Assembly (NCBI GenBank): GCA_947074335.1
Contig: CAMTPG010000203.1
Span: 1 to 5,102 of the forward strand
Length of the DNA stretch: 5,102 bases
From: an uncultured Parabacteroides sp.
GTDB lineage: Bacteria > Bacteroidota > Bacteroidia > Bacteroidales > Tannerellaceae
Direction: 5' to 3'
A program made the translations under genes and the position numbers. Shown one piece after another: positions 1 to 5,102 of this stretch. The number at the start of each line of letters is the position of its first letter. Position 1 is the stretch's first letter. Under the pieces are notes generated by a model that was given only the letters and a program-made list of their open reading frames with translations, was not told the origin of the DNA and made no database searches.

Positions 1-323
1 TTAAATACCAGATCGGCCAGCAATTCGAAGGCTCGTTTGTATTGATCCTCCATGAAGATAGAATACACAAATGTCTCCTCCTTCGTGGTATAGGCATTCA
101 GTTCGCCGCCCACATGCTCCATGCGGTTCAGAATATGCCATGACCGGCGCTTCTTTGTTCCTTTAAAAAGCATATGTTCCACGAAATGCGCCAGTCCGAA
201 TTCGTGCTCTGCCTCATCGCGCGTACCGGCATTTACGGCAAAGCCACAATAACATACCGGCGAATCGACAGGCAGGTGCACCAGGCGAAGTCCGTTTGAT
301 AAACAATGTATCTGATAATCCAT
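1..323 (-). CDS. M16 family (insulinase-like) zinc peptidase, N-terminal part
   Basis: This is the first 107 residues of a zinc metallopeptidase of family M16 (pitrilysin/insulinase/processing-peptidase type); the gene runs off the left edge. The translation begins MDYQIHCLSNGLRLVH, the usual first beta strand of the family. The inverted zinc motif H-F-V-E-H lies at residues 46-50: His46 and His50 would bind zinc and Glu49 would be the catalytic base. It is followed by the typical M-L-F-K-G-T and, at about 72-84, the G-G-E-L-N-A-Y-T-T-K-E-E-T segment. The third zinc ligand, a Glu about 76 residues after the motif, lies outside the window. There is no signal peptide or lipobox, so the protein is probably cytoplasmic, unlike secreted members of the family. 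The ATG at 323 is chosen because the domain starts at once and a promoter box lies just upstream. The gene is divergent from the isomerase. Family assignment is firm; the substrate is unknown. Confidence 0.93.
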   Translation of the reverse strand, partial: MDYQIHCLSNGLRLVHLPVDSPVCYCGFAVNAGTRDEAEHEFGLAHFVEHMLFKGTKKRRSWHILNRMEHVGGELNAYTTKEETFVYSIFMEDQYKRAFELLADLVF

Positions 324-353
324 CTCTAAATTGTGTTCTTGATAAAAAGCATG

Positions 354-361
354 CAAAAGTA
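354..361 (-). promoter_or_regulatory. Bacteroidota -7 promoter box (TACTTTTG) for the M16 peptidase
   Basis: Read on the minus strand this is TACTTTTG, a perfect match to the Bacteroidota primary sigma factor -7 box TAnnTTTG. It lies 30 nt upstream of the ATG at 323, which predicts a leader of roughly 20-27 nt. I could not find a convincing -33 TTTG/TTG element at the expected spacing. The match and its position are seen; promoter activity is inferred. Confidence 0.6.
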
Positions 362-466
362 CATAAAAGCATTCATTAATCGACCAGATATGAATAAATT
401 AGCAGAATAACTGCAGATAAACAGCGCTCGTACGGCAAAAAAGATGATAATCTGAATAAAACTGTT

Positions 467-474
467 TACTTTTG
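467..474 (+). promoter_or_regulatory. Bacteroidota -7 promoter box (TACTTTTG) for the kdsD-kinase unit
   Basis: TACTTTTG matches TAnnTTTG exactly and is the same octamer as the divergent box at 354-361. It ends 42 nt before the ATG at 517, predicting a leader of about 35 nt. That leader is A/T-rich and has no Shine-Dalgarno sequence, as is usual in this phylum. No clear -33 element is visible. The remainder of the 324-516 gap holds no other feature I can support. Confidence 0.6.
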
Positions 475-516
475 CGGAATAGAAAAATTGTATAGAATAA
501 GTGTTTAATATATACT

Positions 517-1137
517 ATGATAACAAATGATATGATCGCCGAAATCCTGAGACAGGAGGCTGAGGCAGTACAAAATATTCCGGTATCGGAGGCTTATAAC
601 GAAGCCGTTGAACTCATTGTAAAACATGTGCACGATCTGGGCGGAAGTCTGATTATAAGCGGCATGGGGAAAGCCGGTCAGATAGCCATGAACATTGCCA
701 CCACTTTCAGCTCTACCGGCACACCGGCCTGCTTTCTGCATCCGAGCGAAGCACAACACGGTGATTTGGGTATTGTACGGAAAAATGATATTATGTTATT
801 AATCTCCAATTCGGGTAAAACCCGCGAACTGGTGGAACTGGTGGAACTTACCCGCGGCCTGGTGCCTGATATGCCGTTTATTGTAATTACCGGAAATCCC
901 GAAAGTCCGCTGGCCGCCGAAGCCACCATCTGTCTGCCCACGGGCGCGCCCAAAGAGATTTGTCCGCTCGGTCTTACGCCCACTACATCCACCACCGTTA
1001 TGACGGTGATTGGTGATATTCTGGTAGTTAATACCATGAAACATATCGGATTTACCAATGCCGATTATGCCAAACGTCATCACGGCGGTTATCTGGGCTC
1101 GAAGAGCCGTGCGCAAAGCAAGAACGACTTATATTAA
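517..1137 (+). CDS. kdsD: D-arabinose-5-phosphate isomerase, single SIS domain (KdsD/KpsF/GutQ family)
   Basis: The 206-residue product should interconvert D-ribulose 5-phosphate and D-arabinose 5-phosphate in the cytoplasm, the first step of Kdo synthesis for lipopolysaccharide or capsule. It is one SIS domain. Visible landmarks are S-G-M-G-K-A-G (48-54), H-P-S-E-A-Q-H-G-D (75-83), the phosphate-binding S-N-S-G-K-T-R-E (97-104), K-E-I-C-P-L-G-L-T-P-T-T-S-T-T (146-160) and K-R-H-H-G-G (186-191). By alignment from memory with E. coli KdsD, Lys52, Glu104, Glu147 and His188 correspond to the four active-site residues Lys59, Glu111, Glu152 and His193. E. coli KdsD is about 330 residues with two C-terminal CBS domains; these are absent here, as in the short Bacteroides enzymes. 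The start at 517 is kept; Met6 at 532 is a possible alternative. It is followed 20 nt later by the kinase. The family is certain; the exact sugar is likely but not proven. Confidence 0.88.
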   Translation: MITNDMIAEILRQEAEAVQNIPVSEAYNEAVELIVKHVHDLGGSLIISGMGKAGQIAMNIATTFSSTGTPACFLHPSEAQHGDLGIVRKNDIMLLISNSGKTRELVELVELTRGLVPDMPFIVITGNPESPLAAEATICLPTGAPKEICPLGLTPTTSTTVMTVIGDILVVNTMKHIGFTNADYAKRHHGGYLGSKSRAQSKNDLY

Positions 1138-1157
1138 ACTCTTTATACTTTATTCCG

Positions 1158-2087
1158 ATGAGAAAAGTAATTGGTATCGGCGAAACCATCCTCGATATTA
1201 TCTTTCGCGGTAATCAGCCGCACGCTGCGGTGCCCGGCGGATCGGTGTTTAACGGACTCGTTTCGCTGTCGCGGCTGGATGTGCCTGTTCATTTTATCAG
1301 CGAACTGGGAAATGATCAAGTGGGCGAACTGATTCGCCGCTTTATGCTGGACAACGGACTGACAACCGACTATATCGACTGCTTCCCCGACGGCAAGAGC
1401 CCGATCTCGCTGGCTTTCCTCAACGAAGCCAACGATGCACAATACTCCTTTTATAAAGATTATCCAAAGCAACGCCTCGAAGTGGACCTGCCCGAAATCC
1501 GGGAAGATGATATTTTTATCCTCGGCTCTTATTATGCACTCAATCCCGTGCTTCGCGAACGAATGACCGAAATTCTGGATTATGCACGTGCTAAAGGTGC
1601 TATCATATATTATGATCCAAACTTTCGCAATGCTCATGCCCACGAAGCCATCCGCCTTACACCTACGATTCTCGAAAATATGGAATATGCCGATATCGTA
1701 CGCGGTTCGGATGAAGACTTCCTCAATATCTTCGGTCCGAAACCCATCGAAGAGATTTACAGAGACCGCGTACAATTCTATTGCAACCAACTGATTGTAA
1801 CTTATGCCAACCGCGATATCCGCCTCTTCTCGGGAAAAGAACAGCAACAATATCAGGTGCCGGTTGTGCAGACAGTAAGTACTATCGGTGCAGGCGATAA
1901 CTTCAATGCCGGCATCCTGTTCGGCCTGTTGAAGCAAAATATCCGCCGCGCCGATATCGCCACGCTTACACCCGAAAAATGGACATCGGTTATTCGTTGC
2001 GGAATTGATCTGGCCACGGCTGTTTGTCAGAGTTACGACAATTATATATCGCCATCATTTGCTGCCGATTATCGATCAAAATCTTAA
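1158..2087 (+). CDS. PfkB-family (ribokinase-like) carbohydrate kinase, substrate unknown
   Basis: The 309-residue protein has the normal length and layout of a ribokinase-like sugar kinase, which transfers the ATP gamma-phosphate to a sugar or sugar-phosphate hydroxyl. The N-terminus G-I-G-E-T-I-L-D (6-13) supplies the usual substrate-binding Asp13. PfkB signature 1 begins at P-G-G-S-V-F-N (26-32) and runs to L-G-N-D-Q-V-G (50-56). D-P-N-F-R lies at 153-157, and G-S-D-E-D-F (183-188) replaces the common N-x-x-E motif. Signature 2 is S-T-I-G-A-G-D-N-F (241-249), with the anion hole G-A-G-D at 244-247 and Asp247 as catalytic base. All key residues are present, so it should be active. It starts 20 nt after the isomerase stop with no TAnnTTTG box between them, so it is very likely co-transcribed. 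Whether it acts on fructose, ribose, a deoxysugar acid or a pentose cannot be read from sequence. Confidence 0.88.
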   Translation: MRKVIGIGETILDIIFRGNQPHAAVPGGSVFNGLVSLSRLDVPVHFISELGNDQVGELIRRFMLDNGLTTDYIDCFPDGKSPISLAFLNEANDAQYSFYKDYPKQRLEVDLPEIREDDIFILGSYYALNPVLRERMTEILDYARAKGAIIYYDPNFRNAHAHEAIRLTPTILENMEYADIVRGSDEDFLNIFGPKPIEEIYRDRVQFYCNQLIVTYANRDIRLFSGKEQQQYQVPVVQTVSTIGAGDNFNAGILFGLLKQNIRRADIATLTPEKWTSVIRCGIDLATAVCQSYDNYISPSFAADYRSKS

Positions 2088-2094
2088 ATAAATC

Positions 2095-2130
2095 AAATTA
2101 AGAGACAGAGATCCTTATTTTTTCTTGTTT
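2095..2130 (+). terminator. Possible weak AT-rich terminator after the kinase
   Basis: An imperfect hairpin can be drawn. The outer arms AAATtAAG (2095-2102) and CTTATTT (2114-2120) pair with one bulged T, and G-A (2104-2105) pairs with T-C (2112-2113) after a bulged A. This leaves a six-base loop. The 3' arm runs into a T-rich tract that continues to 2130. It begins 8 nt after the kinase stop, the right place for a terminator. The stem is GC-poor and bulged, so the call is tentative. Confidence 0.3.
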
Positions 2131-2178
2131 GCAACATGTTTTCACATAATATACAAATCAGATACTAAATATCTTTTG

Positions 2179-2186
2179 TAGATTTG
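2179..2186 (+). promoter_or_regulatory. Bacteroidota -7 promoter box (TAGATTTG) for the phosphatase-like lipoprotein
   Basis: TAGATTTG is an exact TAnnTTTG match just upstream of the lipoprotein gene. It ends only 7 nt before the ATG at 2194, so transcription would begin at or next to that codon. This favours translation from the in-frame ATG at 2209, or else a leaderless message. A near match, TATCTTTTG with one extra T, overlaps just upstream at 2170-2178 and would give a slightly longer leader. Confidence 0.5.
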
Positions 2187-2193
2187 TGCAAGA

Positions 2194-3285
2194 ATGTATA
2201 GTAGGAATATGATACTGAAGCAAACTCTTTTATTCATTGCATCCATCCTGACTTTGGGAGCTTGTGTTACAAAACACAAACCTGAGATTCGTTCGATTTG
2301 TTACCGCGACGATATAGGTAATTATATTGTGAAATGGGAAACAGATCCGAATATTCATGGTGTTATCAAATTGTTTGTTTCAAACTCGCCCGATGAATTT
2401 GATTTATCACGACCTGTTGGTTATGCCAATAATGCTGACGGCATTATGAAATACATCACCCGCGATAATATTACACGCAAATACTTCCTTCTCTCCTTCA
2501 ATGATAAGTATTATCACAAAGTAGGTGCAAGAGCCATTAACATGGATCAGATACAGAATATGCGTGATATCGGCGGATACAAAACAACTGATGCCCAAAA
2601 ATCTACCGATTGGGGGAAAGTGTACCGCTCAGGCAAACTCTATCCGTTAAGTAATAAAGATTCAATCCGTTTAAACAGTCTGGGTATTCGTACCATTATC
2701 AATTTATGTAATGAAGATGATAAAATTCCCGAACAGTCGTTTTGCAGCTGCCAGACCTATACTTTTCCGATCAATATCAGAAATAAAGAGGTGATTATCG
2801 AAAAATTGTTGAGCGGACGAATCCGCAAAGGCGACGGTTTGTTGTATATGCAGGATACCTACCTGGATTTTATCAGCGAGCACAACAACCAGTTTGCTGA
2901 AGCGCTAAAGTTATTTCTCGACGAAGACAATTATCCGATCCTGATTAACAGCGAAATGGGTAAAGATCGCGTGGGATTTCTTACTGCAATGCTTCTTTCG
3001 GCTCTTAATATACCGGAAGAAACTATAAAAAAAGATTATTTAGAAACTAACGAATATATTGATATTAGTCAGGTAGCCGATTATGCACATGGTCTGAATT
3101 CGGATGCCCAGGAAACCGTAACGCTTCTACTAAGCGCTAATGAAGCGCTTATTGACTTGATTTATGCACAGATAAAGAAGCAGTACGGTTCGGTCGACGC
3201 CTATCTTGCCGACGGTTTGCAGCTCACTGCTAAAGAGCGCGATACGTTAAAAGATATCTTATTGCGTGAACCATTATACCAATAA
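2194..3285 (+). CDS. Lipoprotein with tyrosine-phosphatase-like domain, catalytic Cys replaced by Ser (probable pseudophosphatase)
   Basis: The reading frame is 363 residues. Residues 6-24 (MILKQTLLFIASILTLGAC) form a short type II signal peptide with lipobox L-G-A-C, lipidated at Cys24. This suggests Met6 (2209) as the true start. No acidic run follows the Cys, so periplasmic anchoring is more likely than surface export. About 30-115 look like a small beta-sandwich domain. From about 120 comes the fold of the bacterial Y_phosphatase3/DSP-like family: N-M-R-D-I-G-G-Y (122-129), V-Y-R-S-G-K-L (143-149), and a P-loop. The family P-loop H-C-x-x-G-K-D-R-T/V-G reads N-S-E-M-G-K-D-R-V-G (252-261): the nucleophile Cys is Ser253 and the preceding His is Asn252, while Lys257, Asp258 and Arg259 are kept. 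The usual D-L-R motif is N-L-C (170-172). It probably binds phosphorylated ligands without hydrolysing them, or is inactive. The frame is intact, so it is not an ordinary decayed gene. It looks more A/T-rich than its neighbours. The true ligand is unknown. Confidence 0.8.
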   Translation: MYSRNMILKQTLLFIASILTLGACVTKHKPEIRSICYRDDIGNYIVKWETDPNIHGVIKLFVSNSPDEFDLSRPVGYANNADGIMKYITRDNITRKYFLLSFNDKYYHKVGARAINMDQIQNMRDIGGYKTTDAQKSTDWGKVYRSGKLYPLSNKDSIRLNSLGIRTIINLCNEDDKIPEQSFCSCQTYTFPINIRNKEVIIEKLLSGRIRKGDGLLYMQDTYLDFISEHNNQFAEALKLFLDEDNYPILINSEMGKDRVGFLTAMLLSALNIPEETIKKDYLETNEYIDISQVADYAHGLNSDAQETVTLLLSANEALIDLIYAQIKKQYGSVDAYLADGLQLTAKERDTLKDILLREPLYQ

Positions 3286-3291
3286 ATTGCG

Positions 3292-3299
3292 TATCTTTG
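3292..3299 (+). promoter_or_regulatory. Bacteroidota -7 promoter box (TATCTTTG) for the DEAD-box helicase
   Basis: TATCTTTG is an exact TAnnTTTG match that begins 6 nt after the phosphatase-like gene stops. It lies 28 nt upstream of the proposed TTG start at 3328, predicting a leader of roughly 20-25 nt made almost only of A and T. The helicase can therefore be transcribed independently. No clear -33 element is visible, and no terminator separates it from the gene upstream, so read-through is also possible. Confidence 0.6.
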
Positions 3300-3327
3300 C
3301 ATATTAAATAAAATATAAGCGTATAAT

Positions 3328-5102
3328 TTGAAAACATTTGATGAATTAGGGGTTGCCGCTCCAATCTTAAAGGCAATCCAGGAGATGGGCTATGAATCGC
3401 CCATGCCCGTACAGGAGGAAGTGATTCCTTTTTTACTGGGCGAAGACAACGACGTCATTGCATTAGCTCAAACCGGAACCGGTAAAACCGCAGCTTTCGG
3501 TCTTCCTATACTTCAGAAAATAGATGTATCCATTGCACAGCCTCAGGCGCTGGTGCTTTGTCCGACACGTGAACTGTGTTTACAGATCGCCGATGATCTG
3601 AATGATTACTCCAAATATATCGATCACCTGAAAGTTTTGCCCGTATATGGCGGTTCAAGTATCGAAAGCCAGATCAAAACACTGAAACGCGGTGTTCATG
3701 TGGTTGTGGCTACACCGGGACGTTTGCTGGATTTGATGAATCGCAAAACAGTAAAACTGGATCTGGTAAAGAATGTAATCATGGATGAAGCCGACGAAAT
3801 GCTCAACATGGGCTTTACCGAAAGCATTAATGCCATTCTGGCTGAAGTACCCGAAAACAGAAACATGTTACTCTTCTCGGCCACCATGCCGAAAGGAATT
3901 GCTTCGATTACGAAGAAATACATGAAGAATCCGAAGGAGATTGTAATCGGAAACAAAAATGAAGGAAATAAGAATATCCGCGACGTATATTATATGGTAC
4001 GCGCACAGGATAAATATCTGGCATTAAAACGCATTGCCGATTTCTACCCGAACATCTACGGTATCATTTTCTGCCGTACCCGTAAAGAGACGCAGGAAAT
4101 TGCCGATAAGCTGATTCAGGACGGATACAATGCCGACTCACTGCATGGCGAACTGAGCCAGGCGCAGCGTGATTACGTGATGCAGAAATTCCGCATTAAA
4201 AACCTGCAACTGCTGGTAGCAACCGATGTGGCTGCCCGTGGTCTGGACGTGGATAATCTGACGCATGTAATCAATTACGGTCTGCCTGATGAAGTGGAAT
4301 CTTACACACACCGTCGCGGTCGTACCGGTCGTGCCGGAAAAACTGGTATCTCCATCTCCATCTGCCACGTAAAAGAGAAAGGCAAAATCCGTGAGATCGA
4401 ACGCATCATCAACAAAAAGTTTGAGAAAGGCGTAATTCCTACCGGCGAAGCCATCTGCGAAAAGCAGCTTTTCAACCTGGTTGATCAGATCGAGAAGGTA
4501 AAGGTAAACGAAGAAGAAATAGCCGGCCTGATGCCGCAGATCTATCGCAAACTGGAATGGCTGGACAAAGAAGATATCATCAAGCGTGTGGTTTCGCTCG
4601 AGTTTAACCGCATGATTGATTACTATAAAGATGCCGACGAAATTCAGGAAGTAGACGAACGTACTGCCCGCGAACCACGTGGTCGCGAAAACCGTCAGGG
4701 CAATGCCGAAGAGGGTTTTGTGCGTTTCTTTATCAACTTTGGTAAGACAGACAAGCTGTATCCGAACAATCTGATCGAACTGATCAACAAATGTGTTCCG
4801 GGTAAAGTAAGCATCGGTCGCATCGACATCCGCGAAAACTTCTCATTCTTCGAAGCCGAAGAGGCTGAAGCCAACAATGTGATGGAGCAGATGAACGGTT
4901 ACGAAATTGACGGACGTCGCATCTCGGTTGAAATTGCACAGGGCCGTAAAGGCGGACGTGGCGGTAAAGGCGGACGCGGCGGTTTCGAAAAACGCGGACC
5001 GCGCAATGACAGCGATCGCCGCAACAAACCCAGAAACAGCGACCGTTTCTATCGTAAAGAAGAGCGCGATTCAAACCGTCCGTGGCGACGCACATCCGAA
5101 GC
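3328..5102 (+). CDS. deaD: DEAD-box ATP-dependent RNA helicase, DeaD/CsdA type with DbpA-like RNA-binding domain (3' end outside window)
   Basis: The 591 visible residues form an ATP-driven RNA-unwinding enzyme expected to act in ribosome assembly, mRNA turnover and cold adaptation. Motifs in order: Q motif around Phe4 and P-V-Q (27-29); motif I A-Q-T-G-T-G-K-T (47-54); Ia P-T-R-E-L (79-83); Ib T-P-G-R (129-132); II D-E-A-D (153-156); III S-A-T (184-186); IV around I-I-F-C-R-T (246-251); V A-T-D-V-A-A-R-G-L-D (298-307); VI H-R-R-G-R-T-G-R-A-G (328-337). All are intact. A DbpA-type RRM-like domain spans about 463-537, followed by a basic Gly/Arg-rich tail from 538 that is still open at the window edge. 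The start is TTG at 3328: an in-frame TAA at 3316-3318 blocks anything further upstream, and the first in-frame ATG (3385, Met20) would remove the Phe of the Q motif. The N-terminus so obtained, MKTFDELGV, fits Bacteroides homologues as I remember them. Confidence 0.93.
   Translation, partial: MKTFDELGVAAPILKAIQEMGYESPMPVQEEVIPFLLGEDNDVIALAQTGTGKTAAFGLPILQKIDVSIAQPQALVLCPTRELCLQIADDLNDYSKYIDHLKVLPVYGGSSIESQIKTLKRGVHVVVATPGRLLDLMNRKTVKLDLVKNVIMDEADEMLNMGFTESINAILAEVPENRNMLLFSATMPKGIASITKKYMKNPKEIVIGNKNEGNKNIRDVYYMVRAQDKYLALKRIADFYPNIYGIIFCRTRKETQEIADKLIQDGYNADSLHGELSQAQRDYVMQKFRIKNLQLLVATDVAARGLDVDNLTHVINYGLPDEVESYTHRRGRTGRAGKTGISISICHVKEKGKIREIERIINKKFEKGVIPTGEAICEKQLFNLVDQIEKVKVNEEEIAGLMPQIYRKLEWLDKEDIIKRVVSLEFNRMIDYYKDADEIQEVDERTAREPRGRENRQGNAEEGFVRFFINFGKTDKLYPNNLIELINKCVPGKVSIGRIDIRENFSFFEAEEAEANNVMEQMNGYEIDGRRISVEIAQGRKGGRGGKGGRGGFEKRGPRNDSDRRNKPRNSDRFYRKEERDSNRPWRRTSE
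4948..4983 (+). repeat. Two tandem 18-bp repeats encoding K-G-G-R-G-G twice
   Basis: Two adjacent 18-bp units (4948-4965 and 4966-4983) differ at one base, CGT against CGC for Arg. They encode two copies of K-G-G-R-G-G at residues 541-552, at the start of the helicase's basic tail. RGG-type tails bind RNA without sequence specificity and are intrinsically disordered. The repeat keeps frame, so copy number could vary between strains without breaking the protein. Confidence 0.8.

Noticed and set aside
371..395. Inverted repeat ATTCAT...ATGAAT in the divergent intergenic region
   Set aside because: Arms are only 6 bp with a 13-bp spacer in A/T-rich DNA and do not extend; expected by chance.
826..849. 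Tandem 9-bp repeat GAACTGGTG at the catalytic Glu104 of the isomerase
   Set aside because: The segment encodes E-L-V-E-L-V-E-L, but its length matches homologues as I remember them, so it is not an expansion; likely chance in an amphipathic helix.
1143..1937. 264-codon open frame antisense to the kinase
   Set aside because: It lies wholly inside the well-supported PfkB kinase gene, its translation shows no recognisable domain, and no TAnnTTTG box is evident in front of it. It is a codon-bias shadow.
2133..2140. Perfect 8-bp palindrome AACATGTT upstream of the phosphatase promoter box
   Set aside because: Short, single and not extended by flanking symmetry; an operator role cannot be supported without conservation data.
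3131..3150. Repeated AGCGCT motifs within the phosphatase-like gene
   Set aside because: They lie inside coding sequence and can be explained by Ala/Ser codons; no structure beyond two short copies.
3696..5095. Several 60-100-codon frames on the minus strand under the helicase
   Set aside because: All are opposite the strongly supported DEAD-box gene, lack recognisable domains and have no promoter evidence.

Overview
The window looks like ordinary chromosomal DNA from a member of the Bacteroidales (Bacteroidota). Four perfect copies of the Bacteroidota -7 promoter box TAnnTTTG sit in front of genes. The starts lack clear Shine-Dalgarno sequences. The sugar isomerase is the short, CBS-less type I associate with Bacteroides, and the helicase N-terminus (MKTF-D-ELGV) resembles Bacteroides DeaD proteins. 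Genus cannot be fixed from this window; this placement rests on memory of families, not on a search.

Layout: (1) 1-323, minus strand: the N-terminal 107 residues of an M16 zinc peptidase, running off the left edge. (2) 324-516: a divergent promoter region with one TACTTTTG box facing each way. (3) 517-2087, plus strand: a two-gene unit, a SIS-domain arabinose-5-phosphate isomerase (kdsD type) followed 20 nt later by a PfkB-family sugar kinase with no promoter of its own. (4) 2088-2193: a possible weak AT-rich terminator and a promoter box. (5) 2194-3285 (more likely start 2209): a lipoprotein with a tyrosine-phosphatase-like domain whose catalytic Cys is Ser. (6) 3328-5102, plus strand, open at the right edge: a DEAD-box RNA helicase of the DeaD/CsdA type that starts with TTG and has its own promoter 6 nt after the phosphatase stop.

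Working together: the isomerase makes arabinose 5-phosphate, the first step toward Kdo for lipopolysaccharide. The kinase is probably co-transcribed, but its substrate cannot be read from the sequence. The phosphatase-like lipoprotein and the helicase each seem to be separate transcription units. I see no mobile element, CRISPR array, tRNA/rRNA gene or obvious new defence system. The most unusual item is the apparently dead, lipid-anchored phosphatase, in which four hallmark residues (two in the P-loop, two in the upstream D-L-R motif) each differ from the expected residue by what could be a single base change.
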